Shown: positions 1 through 5,060 of the stretch, piece after piece
Layout: the number at the start of each line of letters is the position of its first letter
Position numbering within the stretch: position 1 is the first letter of the stretch
Assembly: GCA_946633275.1 (NCBI GenBank)
Contig: CAMPAT010000039.1
Span: 1 to 6,803, forward strand
Length of the DNA stretch: 6,803 bases
Reading direction: 5' to 3'
Source of the DNA: an uncultured Clostridia bacterium
GTDB lineage: Bacteria; Bacillota; Clostridia; Oscillospirales; Acutalibacteraceae
The notes under the pieces: model-generated
Database searches by the model: none
Seen by the model: the letters and a program-made list of their open reading frames with translations, nothing else
What the model was told of the DNA's origin: nothing
Position numbers and translations under genes: made by a program

Positions 1-2342
1 ACTACTCCTCCGTTCACTGCGTATGGACGCTCAAGGAGCTCGGCTACGAGGTTATTCTCGTAAACAACAACCCAGAAACTGTTTCAACCGACTTCGACAC
101 AGGAGACAGGCTTTACTTTGAGCCGTTGTGCGAAGAAGATGTAATGAACATAATCAAGGCTGAGGAGCCTATCGGCGTTGTGGTGGCCTTCGGAGGTCAG
201 ACAGCTATTAAGCTGACTAAATTCCTTGACGAAAACGGCATTACAATTCTCGGCACTTCGGCAGAGTCGATAGATATTGCCGAAGACAGAGAGCGTTTTG
301 ACGCGCTGCTTGAGGAATTCGGTATTTTCAGACCTAAGGGAACAAGCGTTATGACGCTTGACGAGGCGCTCGGCGCAGCAAACGAGCTCGGATATCCCGT
401 TTTGCTCCGTCCGTCATACGTTATCGGCGGTCAGAATATGACAATTGCATATACTGACGACGACGTGAAGCAGTATATGACGCTCATTCTCGCTCAGGGC
501 ATTGAAAACCCTGTACTCGTTGACAAGTATATGATGGGCACAGAGCTTGAAGTCGACTGCATAAGCGACGGAAATGAAGTTCTTATCCCCGGTATTATGG
601 AGCACATTGAGCGAGCAGGCGTACACAGCGGCGACTCAATCGCCGTTTATCCGCCGTACAATCTCGGCGACATTATGCTCGACAAGGTATGCGATGTGTC
701 GCAAAAGCTCGCACTCTCACTCGGCACAAAAGGACTTGTTAACATTCAGTACCTCATTTACCAAAACGAGCTGTATGTTATTGAGGTTAATCCGCGTGCT
801 TCACGCACCATTCCTTATATCAGCAAGGTTACGGGAGTTCCTATGGTAGAGCTTGCTTCCAAAATTATGGTAGGAGCTTCGCTCGGTGAACTCGGGTACG
901 GTACGGGACTTTACCACGTTCCGCCGTATTTTGCCGTTAAAGTGCCCGTATTCAGCTTTGAAAAGCTTAACGACGTTAACTCTCAACTCGGTCCGGAAAT
1001 GAAATCTACCGGCGAGGTGCTCGGCGTAGGCAAAAATCTGCGCGAGGCGCTGTTCAAGGGACTCGTGAGCGCAGGCTACAACGTTGACGGCGCAAAAAAA
1101 GGTCACGGCGTACTCATTACCGTAACCAAGCAGGACAGATATGAAATTGTAAATCTTGCGAAAAAGCTCGACGACCTCGGCGCAAAAATCTGGGCAACGC
1201 CGGAAACTGCAAAAGAGATTGAAAAGCTCGGCATAAGCGTGAGCGTAGTAAATAAGCTCCGCGAGGACAACTCGATAATGGAGCTTGTTGAAAGCGGAGA
1301 ACTTGACTACATTGTTTACACGGGCAAGAGCGACAAAAAGTCAATTGCCGACTACATCAAACTGCATAACAGAGCAAATCAGCTCGGTATCGCTACCCTC
1401 ACTTCGCTTGATACTGCGAACGCGCTTGCGGACATTATCGCTTCGCGCTATAACGAGAACAACACGGAGCTTGTTGACATAAATAATATGCGTACTGACA
1501 AGGGCATTCTTAAGTTTTCAAAAATGCAGGGCACGGGCGACGACTACATCTTTTTCAACAATCAATGCGGAATTATCACCTGTCCTGAGAGTTTTGCTAT
1601 TGAGTTCTGCGACAGAAACTACTCTATCGGCGGCGACGGAATTGTTCTCATTGAAGAGAGCGAAATTGCAGACGCAAAAATGCGAATTTTCAATCTCGAC
1701 GGCTCAGAGGGCAAAATGGCAGGCAACTGCATACGCTGCGTCGGAAAATTCCTCTACGACAACGATATGGTAAAAAAAGACAAGATGTCTATCGAAACCG
1801 CGTCAGGAGTAAGGAAAATACGAGTATTTACGCGCGAAGGCAAGGTTAGCTCCGCGACAGTAGAAATGGGCAAGGCTGAGCTTACGCCCGAAAACATTCC
1901 CGTTTCTCTCGACGGCGACAGCGTAATAAACCGCAGGGTTAAAATTGCAGGTGGAGACTACAACATCACCTGCGTATCAGTCGGAAATCCTCACGCTGTA
2001 GTATTCGTCGACAATGTTGACGACATCGACATAGCAAAGACGGGACCGCAGTTTGAAAACGCAGAGATATTCCCCGAGCGCATTAACACGGAATTCGTCA
2101 GAGTAGTTAACTCGTCGACAATAAAAATGCGTGTATGGGAGCGCGGTAACGGCGAGACGATGGCTTGCGGAACGGGTGCGTGCGCGGCTGTAGTTGCAGC
2201 GGTAGAAAACGGCTATTGCAAAAAAGGCGACGACATCACAGTAAAGGTCCGCGGCGGCGACCTCACAGTTAATTACACCGATGAAGGTATAACGCTCACG
2301 GGCGACGCAAACCTCGTATATAAGGGCGAAATAGAGTATTAA
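1..2342 (+). CDS. carB-dapF: Carbamoyl-phosphate synthase large subunit fused to diaminopimelate epimerase (5' partial)
   Basis: The open frame enters from the left edge (first full codon at 3) and stops with TAA at 2340-2342, giving 779 visible codons. About the first 490 are the C-terminal half of CarB. Seen: VNNNPETVSTDFDTGD near the start, the ATP-grasp segments RPSYVIGGQ and IMEHIERAGVHSGDS, the metal/ATP-binding EVNPRASR at about 783-806, then GPEMKSTGEVLGVG and the MGS-like allosteric domain (about 1090-1470). CarB makes carbamoyl phosphate from bicarbonate, ammonia and two ATP, for pyrimidine and arginine synthesis. Normal CarB is about 1,070 residues, so roughly 570 N-terminal residues lie outside the window. 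The frame then continues with no stop through a short linker (about 1470-1508) into a full-length DapF domain. The fusion is read directly; its cellular meaning is not known. The next gene follows after 12 bases. Confidence 0.95.
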   Translation, partial: YSSVHCVWTLKELGYEVILVNNNPETVSTDFDTGDRLYFEPLCEEDVMNIIKAEEPIGVVVAFGGQTAIKLTKFLDENGITILGTSAESIDIAEDRERFDALLEEFGIFRPKGTSVMTLDEALGAANELGYPVLLRPSYVIGGQNMTIAYTDDDVKQYMTLILAQGIENPVLVDKYMMGTELEVDCISDGNEVLIPGIMEHIERAGVHSGDSIAVYPPYNLGDIMLDKVCDVSQKLALSLGTKGLVNIQYLIYQNELYVIEVNPRASRTIPYISKVTGVPMVELASKIMVGASLGELGYGTGLYHVPPYFAVKVPVFSFEKLNDVNSQLGPEMKSTGEVLGVGKNLREALFKGLVSAGYNVDGAKKGHGVLITVTKQDRYEIVNLAKKLDDLGAKIWATPETAKEIEKLGISVSVVNKLREDNSIMELVESGELDYIVYTGKSDKKSIADYIKLHNRANQLGIATLTSLDTANALADIIASRYNENNTELVDINNMRTDKGILKFSKMQGTGDDYIFFNNQCGIITCPESFAIEFCDRNYSIGGDGIVLIEESEIADAKMRIFNLDGSEGKMAGNCIRCVGKFLYDNDMVKKDKMSIETASGVRKIRVFTREGKVSSATVEMGKAELTPENIPVSLDGDSVINRRVKIAGGDYNITCVSVGNPHAVVFVDNVDDIDIAKTGPQFENAEIFPERINTEFVRVVNSSTIKMRVWERGNGETMACGTGACAAVVAAVENGYCKKGDDITVKVRGGDLTVNYTDEGITLTGDANLVYKGEIEY
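1509..2339 (+). other. dapF: DapF (diaminopimelate epimerase) domain of the fusion protein, with altered active site
   Basis: About 277 residues, the usual length of a free DapF, which interconverts LL- and meso-diaminopimelate for lysine and peptidoglycan. Family marks seen: LKFSKMQG at the start, FNLDGSEG, SVGNPHAVVFV, NTEFV, and WERGNGETMACGTGACAAV, which holds the second catalytic Cys (codon 2166-2168). Three positions differ from the family pattern. GNDF near the N-terminus is GDDY (Asp at 1539-1541). The first catalytic motif, normally MCGNG-RC, reads MAGNCIRC, so the catalytic Cys is Ala (1719-1721) and a Cys stands three residues later (1728-1730). An ATG at 1488-1490 lies in the linker, but the nearest GGAG ends 18 bases upstream, too far to act as a good ribosome binding site, so separate translation looks unlikely. 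Whether it still epimerises DAP cannot be read from sequence. Confidence 0.9.
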
Positions 2343-2343
2343 T

Positions 2344-2350
2344 GAGGAGA
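2344..2350 (+). promoter_or_regulatory. Ribosome binding site of the PIN-like gene
   Basis: GAGGAGA lies just after the TAA of the fusion gene, with its GGAG core 5 bases before the ATG at 2355. It shows that the downstream gene is translated on its own, from the same transcript as carB-dapF. Confidence 0.85.
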
Positions 2351-2354
2351 TTTT

Positions 2355-2921
2355 ATGAACTACTATCTTGTAGACTATGAAAATGTTAAAACTTCCGGAT
2401 TAGACGGAGTTGCAAATCTGTCTGAAGGCGACATTGTTTGCATTTTTTACAGCGATAACGCAGATAACCTGACATTCGGACTTCACAGACGGCTGAACGA
2501 ATCGCAGGCAGAGATTATATGTAGGAAAGTAGAAATCGGCACAAAAAATGCCCTTGACTTTCAGCTTTCCACATATCTCGGATACATAATACACGAAAAT
2601 CTCGAAGCGCCGTATGACTACTACATAGTCACAAAAGACAAGGGATTTGAAAGCCTTGTTAAATTCTGGAAAAGCAAGGCTAATGTTAAGCTCGTAATCA
2701 ACGTTACAAAACAAAGTGAAGACGAATTGGTAAAACAGATAGCAGACCTTATCGGAAGTACTGATGACGCAGCAAAAGTGGCAAAAATCATTCAGCACTA
2801 TAAAACAAAACTTGGTATCAATAATGCATTGATGAAAACGTTTCCGAGTAAGGACCACAAGAAATCAAGTCAGATATACTCAGCAATAAAGCCGCTTATT
2901 GCTGACAAAAAAGGAAACTGA
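2355..2921 (+). CDS. PIN/NYN-like domain protein, putative ribonuclease
   Basis: 188 residues. The N-terminal 115 or so resemble a PIN/NYN-like nuclease fold: a first strand ending in acidic residues (YYLVDYENV, Asp7 and Glu9), a second strand IVCIFYSDNAD, a conserved-looking IGTKNALDFQLSTYLG segment (Asp68), and a strand followed by YIVTKDKGFESLVKFW (Asp95, Glu99). The spaced acidic residues are what a metal-dependent RNase of this superfamily would need. The last 60 residues are predicted helical and Lys-rich (KVAKIIQHYKTKLGINNAL), which might bind nucleic acid. I recognise similar proteins as common in Firmicutes, usually named only PIN-like. No signal peptide or membrane segment is seen. 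It lies 12 bases after carB-dapF and is followed by a terminator hairpin, so it ends that transcription unit. Its substrate is unknown; no antitoxin-like partner gene is beside it. Confidence 0.75.
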   Translation: MNYYLVDYENVKTSGLDGVANLSEGDIVCIFYSDNADNLTFGLHRRLNESQAEIICRKVEIGTKNALDFQLSTYLGYIIHENLEAPYDYYIVTKDKGFESLVKFWKSKANVKLVINVTKQSEDELVKQIADLIGSTDDAAKVAKIIQHYKTKLGINNALMKTFPSKDHKKSSQIYSAIKPLIADKKGN

Positions 2922-2947
2922 TTACAGGGCGGTGTAAAATAGATAAT

Positions 2948-2983
2948 AAAAAGTGCACGACGTAATGTCGTGCACTTTGTTTA
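2948..2983. terminator. Bidirectional intrinsic terminator between the PIN-like gene and ssrA
   Basis: A perfect 12-bp stem (left arm 2950-2961, right arm 2967-2978, loop GTAAT). Read on the minus strand, the stem is followed by TTTTTATTAT, a good T-tract placed just after the 3' end of ssrA. Read on the plus strand it is followed by TTTGTTTA, a weaker T-tract after the PIN-like gene. It probably ends both convergent units, and ssrA most strongly. Confidence 0.88.
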
Positions 2984-3334
2984 TGGTGGAGGCGGTGGTA
3001 ATTGAAACCACGTCCAAAATCATATTCCCAAGGGTTCTACGGGTGTAGTTTGTTATTTAAGATTCCCCTCAGCGAGCGGCAACAAACAGCCTATCGCTTA
3101 CGGTAGCCCCTGATACCTGACGCGAGCCGAGACAATCTCGCATTCATGTTCGCCGCTAAGTCGACGCTCTTATTTAAGCTGCGGCAAGCTTAAACAGAAC
3201 GAAAGGCGCGCTTAGGCAGCCTTTAAAACTGTCTTATTATTGTCAGTTAATTTTAAACTGTTACTTTTAAAGCGGTGCAACTCCGCTACCCGCTGACCGA
3301 GGTTCAATGACCTTGTCGAAAGCCTTTCGCCCCC
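2984..3334 (-). ncRNA. ssrA: Transfer-messenger RNA (tmRNA)
   Basis: 351 nt, a usual one-piece tmRNA length. The 5' end GGGGGCG (3334-3328) pairs with CGCCTCC (2994-2988) into a 7-bp acceptor stem containing the G3-U70 pair that alanyl-tRNA synthetase recognises. Discriminator A and an encoded CCA (2986-2984) follow. The T arm is GTGGT-TTCAATT-ACCAC, the D-loop-like part reads GGCTTTCGACAAGG, and the helix-2 hallmark ACTACACCCGTAGAA is present. The mRNA-like segment ends in GCTGCCTAA. Downstream of the tag are the expected pseudoknot stems, for example TTTAAGCT pairing with AGCTTAAA (3173-3194 on the plus strand). With SmpB, encoded upstream on the same strand, tmRNA frees stalled ribosomes and tags the unfinished protein for degradation. 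The terminator lies 6 bases past the CCA. Confidence 0.97.
3212..3244 (-). other. tmRNA proteolysis tag reading frame
   Basis: Read on the minus strand from GAC (3244-3242) to TAA (3214-3212), the frame gives DNNKTVLKAA. The ending Ala-Ala-stop and the first residue Asp match tags known in Clostridia, such as DNENNLALAA. The stop lies in the AAGGC/GCCTT stem expected for helix 5. The exact resume codon is inferred by this comparison; one codon earlier (Thr) is possible. The third residue from the end is Lys where Leu is usual. Confidence 0.65.
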
Positions 3335-3340
3335 GCGTAC

Positions 3341-3402
3341 AAACATATTTCGTGGTTGAAAGAGTTCGCTTCGCAAACTCTTAAGAACCACTTCTTATGT
3401 TT
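3341..3402. repeat. Composite inverted repeat directly upstream of ssrA
   Basis: Three nested stems: AAACATA (3341-3347) with TATGTTT (3396-3402), GTGGTT (3352-3357) with AACCAC (3386-3391), and AAGAGTT (3360-3366) with AACTCTT (3376-3382). A final GC/GC pair closes a TTC loop. Small internal loops separate the stems. It covers the ssrA promoter position and would form a long hairpin in any RNA reading from smpB into ssrA. Confidence 0.75.
3342..3347 (-). promoter_or_regulatory. Possible -10 element of the ssrA promoter
   Basis: On the minus strand TATGTT ends 7 bases before the first base of mature tmRNA. No good -35 hexamer is found at 16-18 bases, so ssrA may depend on another factor, or be co-transcribed from smpB and processed at the 5' end by RNase P. 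The element sits inside the left arm of an inverted repeat. Confidence 0.35.
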
Positions 3403-3409
3403 CTCCTCT

Positions 3410-3444
3410 CAAGCCAAAATTTCGCAAAGCTGCTTTTTGGCTTG
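3410..3444. repeat. Hairpin repeat, copy A
   Basis: Perfect 10-bp arms CAAGCCAAAA (3410-3419) and TTTTGGCTTG (3435-3444). Inside is a TTTC/TGCT internal loop and a tiny GC-AAA-GC hairpin. The core matches copy B at 3473-3509 while the arms differ. Read on the minus strand it is followed by AGAGGAG, as is copy B. Confidence 0.85.
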
Positions 3445-3472
3445 TACTTGATATCTATCCGTCACTCCTCTT

Positions 3473-3509
3473 CCGAGCAAAATTTCGGCAAAGCCTGCTT
3501 TTTGCTCGG
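3473..3509. repeat. Hairpin repeat, copy B
   Basis: Perfect 10-bp arms CCGAGCAAAA (3473-3482) and TTTTGCTCGG (3500-3509), with inner stem GGC-AAA-GCC in the same TTTC/TGCT internal loop as copy A. Compared with copy A the outer arms and the inner stem changed on both sides, so that pairing is kept. This argues for a selected structure or a structured repeat family. Confidence 0.85.
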
Positions 3510-3513
3510 TATT

Positions 3514-3526
3514 ACGCCTGCGGCGT
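3514..3526. repeat. Small hairpin ACGCC-TGC-GGCGT
   Basis: A perfect 5-bp GC-rich stem with a 3-base loop, followed on the plus strand by TTT. No plus-strand gene precedes it, so I do not call it a terminator; it belongs to the structured block between smpB and ssrA. Confidence 0.55.
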
Positions 3527-3568
3527 TTTGTAGAGGCTGGCGTCACCGTCAGACCGAAATAATCAGGT

Positions 3569-3583
3569 GCGGACAAAGTCCGC
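3569..3583. repeat. Small hairpin GCGGAC-AAA-GTCCGC
   Basis: A perfect 6-bp stem with an AAA loop, the same loop as the inner stems of hairpin copies A and B. It lies about 35 bases downstream of smpB when read on the minus strand. No T-tract follows it on the minus strand, so it is not a clear terminator. Confidence 0.6.
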
Positions 3584-3590
3584 CCTTAAT

Positions 3591-3618
3591 TCGTAACTTG
3601 TAACTCGTAATTCGTATT
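3591..3618. repeat. Imperfect 7-base tandem repeat, 4 copies, next to the smpB stop
   Basis: TCGTAAC, TTGTAAC, TCGTAAT and TCGTATT follow each other without gaps. The array ends 1 base from the smpB stop codon (3620-3622, read on the minus strand), marking the edge of the repeat-rich spacer. Confidence 0.6.
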
Positions 3619-3619
3619 T

Positions 3620-4078
3620 CTAATATCTTTCCTTGAACTCACGCTCAATTGTGCGGTTTGCAGCTTTCTTAGCTGCGTCGGCGCGCTTGTCGTAAAGCTT
3701 TTTACCTTTACAAAGTCCTATTTCAAGCTTCGCTCTGCCGTTTTTGATATACAGCTCTAAGGGTATTATTGACAATCCCTGCTGCTGTGATTCACCAAAA
3801 AGCTTCATAATCTCCCGCTTATGAAGAAGAAGCTTTTTCTTTCTCATCGGGTCGCGGTTAAAACGGTTACCCATTTCATACGGCGAAATATGCATACCTA
3901 TTGCGAACATCTCGCCGTCGTCAACGGAACAGAACGAATCCTTCAGATTAACTCTGCCTGCGCGGATTGACTTAATTTCCGTGCCGTAAAGTTCAATGCC
4001 TGCCTCGTATTTTTCGAGCACAAAATAATCGTGATAGGCTTTTTTATTTTTTGCTATTGTCTGAACTTCATCTGCCAA
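3620..4078 (-). CDS. smpB: SsrA-binding protein SmpB
   Basis: 152 residues, the normal family length. SmpB binds the tRNA-like domain of tmRNA and carries it into the A site of stalled ribosomes, standing in for the missing anticodon arm. Family marks: [12 protein letters not shown] near the N-terminus, [19 protein letters not shown] (about 31-49), [20 protein letters not shown] (63-82), LLLHKREI, and [28 protein letters not shown]. The Lys/Arg-rich tail (about 126-152) is the part that forms a helix in the mRNA channel. The start is TTG at 4078: an in-frame TGA lies only three codons upstream, no in-frame ATG is close, and AAGGAG sits 9 bases before it. The stop is TAG (3622-3620). It is the last protein gene of the dnaX operon, 15 bases after recR, with ssrA next on the same strand. 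Confidence 0.96.
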   Translation of the reverse strand: MADEVQTIAKNKKAYHDYFVLEKYEAGIELYGTEIKSIRAGRVNLKDSFCSVDDGEMFAIGMHISPYEMGNRFNRDPMRKKKLLLHKREIMKLFGESQQQGLSIIPLELYIKNGRAKLEIGLCKGKKLYDKRADAAKKAANRTIEREFKERY

Positions 4079-4087
4079 AGCCCGTCA

Positions 4088-4093
4088 CTCCTT
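4088..4093 (-). promoter_or_regulatory. Ribosome binding site fixing the TTG start of smpB
   Basis: AAGGAG on the minus strand directly follows the recR stop codon (TAG, 4096-4094) and leaves 9 bases to TTG at 4078. Together with the in-frame TGA just upstream of the start it leaves no better start for smpB. Confidence 0.85.
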
Positions 4094-4690
4094 CTATATC
4101 AGCGAACGTCCTTCAATCGCTCTCGTTAGCGTTACCTCATCGGCGTACTCAAGGTCTGCGCCCACAGGCACGCCGTAGGCAAGACGGCTGACTGTAATGC
4201 CCATCGGCTTTAAGAGGCGCGAAATATACATAGCTGTTGCCTCGCCCTCAACCGTCGGGTTAGTTGCCATAATAACCTCTTCCACAGTTCCGTCGCCGAG
4301 TCGCGCGATAAGCTCCTTAATGCGAATCTGGTCAGGGCCGATGTTATCCATCGGCGATATCGCTCCGTGAAGCACGTGATAAGTGCCGTTATATTCATGC
4401 GTGCGCTCGATTGCGACAACGTCACGAGGATCCTCAACAACGCATATTACGCTTTTGTCGCGCGCAGCGTCCTTACATACAGGACAGAGGTCATCGTCAG
4501 CAAGGTCGCAGCACACCTTACATTGTTTAATCTTAGTATGCGCGTCTGTAATCGCCTTAGCAAAGTTATTCGCTTCCTCATCAGACAGACCGAGCACATA
4601 AAACGCCATACGCTGCGCCGTTTTATGCCCTATTCCCTGCATACGCTCAAACTGCTCTATTAAATTTTGCAGCGGTGCTAATTTATTCAT
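4094..4690 (-). CDS. recR: Recombination mediator protein RecR
   Basis: 198 residues, the usual RecR length. RecR works with RecO and RecF to load RecA on gapped single-stranded DNA during repair. Domains in order: the helix-hairpin-helix RMQGIGHKTAQRMAF (16-30), a four-Cys zinc site (Cys57, Cys60, Cys69, Cys72 in CKVCCDLADDDLCPVC), a Toprim domain starting at VICVVEDPRD (81-90) with MATNPTVEGEATAMY (141-155), and the C-terminal YGVPVGADLEYADEVTLTRA segment that closes the ring-shaped oligomer. All key residues are present. The ATG at 4690 comes 8 bases after the ybaB stop with no clear Shine-Dalgarno sequence (the gap is AT-rich), so translation probably depends on coupling to ybaB. The dnaX-ybaB-recR order is typical of many bacteria. 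Confidence 0.97.
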   Translation of the reverse strand: MNKLAPLQNLIEQFERMQGIGHKTAQRMAFYVLGLSDEEANNFAKAITDAHTKIKQCKVCCDLADDDLCPVCKDAARDKSVICVVEDPRDVVAIERTHEYNGTYHVLHGAISPMDNIGPDQIRIKELIARLGDGTVEEVIMATNPTVEGEATAMYISRLLKPMGITVSRLAYGVPVGADLEYADEVTLTRAIEGRSLI

Positions 4691-4698
4691 AATATTAA

Positions 4699-5046
4699 TT
4701 AAAGTCCGGGAATATTAAGTCCGCCTGTTGCGGCGTTCATTTCGCGTTCAGCTTCCTCATCAATCTGACGGTTTGCTTCATTAAGAGCTGCTACGAGCAT
4801 ATCCTCGAGCATTTCAACGTCGTCAGGGTCAACAACCTCGGGATTAATGCCGATTGCCTTAACCTCGTGAGCGCCCGTGATTGTAACTTCTACCATTCCG
4901 CCACCGGACGAAACTACATATTCCTTATCCTTAAGTTCTTCCTGCTTTGCTTCTATCTGCTCCTGCATTTTCTGAGCCTGCTTGAGCATAGCCTGCATAT
5001 TCTGCGGTCCTCCGCCGCCCATTCCCTTCGGGAGTCTTGCTTTCAT
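4699..5046 (-). CDS. ybaB: YbaB/EbfC family nucleoid-associated protein
   Basis: 115 residues, close to the family's usual 100-110. YbaB/EbfC proteins are small dimers that bind DNA with little or some sequence preference and are thought to help organise the nucleoid. Seen: a Gly-rich start (PKGMGGGGPQNM, 6-17), a Met/Gln-rich helix MQAMLKQAQKMQEQIEAKQ (17-35), a small beta core EYVVSSGGGMVEVTITGAHE (42-61), and a C-terminal acidic helix VEMLEDMLVAALNEANRQID. The ATG at 5046 has AAAGGAG 7 bases upstream, and this site overlaps the dnaX stop codon, tying the two genes closely. It lies between dnaX and recR, its most common position in Firmicutes and Proteobacteria. Confidence 0.95.
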   Translation of the reverse strand: MKARLPKGMGGGGPQNMQAMLKQAQKMQEQIEAKQEELKDKEYVVSSGGGMVEVTITGAHEVKAIGINPEVVDPDDVEMLEDMLVAALNEANRQIDEEAEREMNAATGGLNIPGL

Positions 5047-5053
5047 AAGTATT

Positions 5054-5060
5054 CTCCTTT
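5054..5060 (-). promoter_or_regulatory. ybaB ribosome binding site overlapping the dnaX stop
   Basis: AAAGGAG on the minus strand shares bases with the dnaX TAA (5061-5059) and lies 7 bases from the ybaB ATG. Ribosomes ending on dnaX reach the ybaB start, so the two genes are probably coupled. Confidence 0.8.

Larger units (their letters stand above)
3335..3619. other. 285-base gene-free structured spacer between smpB and ssrA
   Basis: It holds the inverted repeats and tandem repeat listed separately. One minus-strand frame stays open from 3585 to 3409 (58 codons) and a plus-strand ATG frame runs 3397-3603, but neither has a ribosome binding site and both are built from the hairpin repeats. 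I therefore call no gene here. A dispersed repeat element or untranslated RNA structure fits better. Confidence 0.7.

Noticed and set aside
126..128. TTG at 126 as the true start of the first gene
   Set aside because: The same frame is open to the left edge and reads clear CarB sequence upstream (VNNNPETVSTDFDTGD), so the gene enters the window from the left.
1474..1502. TTGACA at 1474-1479 as a promoter for a separate dapF
   Set aside because: No -10 hexamer is found at the right distance (GACAAG at 17 bases), and the only nearby ATG (1488) has no ribosome binding site at proper spacing. Fusion reading is simpler.
3410..3509. Hairpin copies as a CRISPR array
   Set aside because: Only two copies, with differing arms and inverted symmetry inside each. 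There is no constant repeat with unique spacers and no cas genes.
3514..3529. Hairpin ACGCC-TGC-GGCGT plus TTTT as an intrinsic terminator
   Set aside because: It is oriented for the plus strand, where no gene lies upstream in this spacer, and the stem has only 5 bp.
3397..3603. Plus-strand ATG frame of 68 codons in the smpB-ssrA spacer
   Set aside because: No ribosome binding site before the ATG. It is made of the same hairpin repeats and small hairpins, and lies antisense to the smpB-ssrA direction. A repeat explains it better than a gene.
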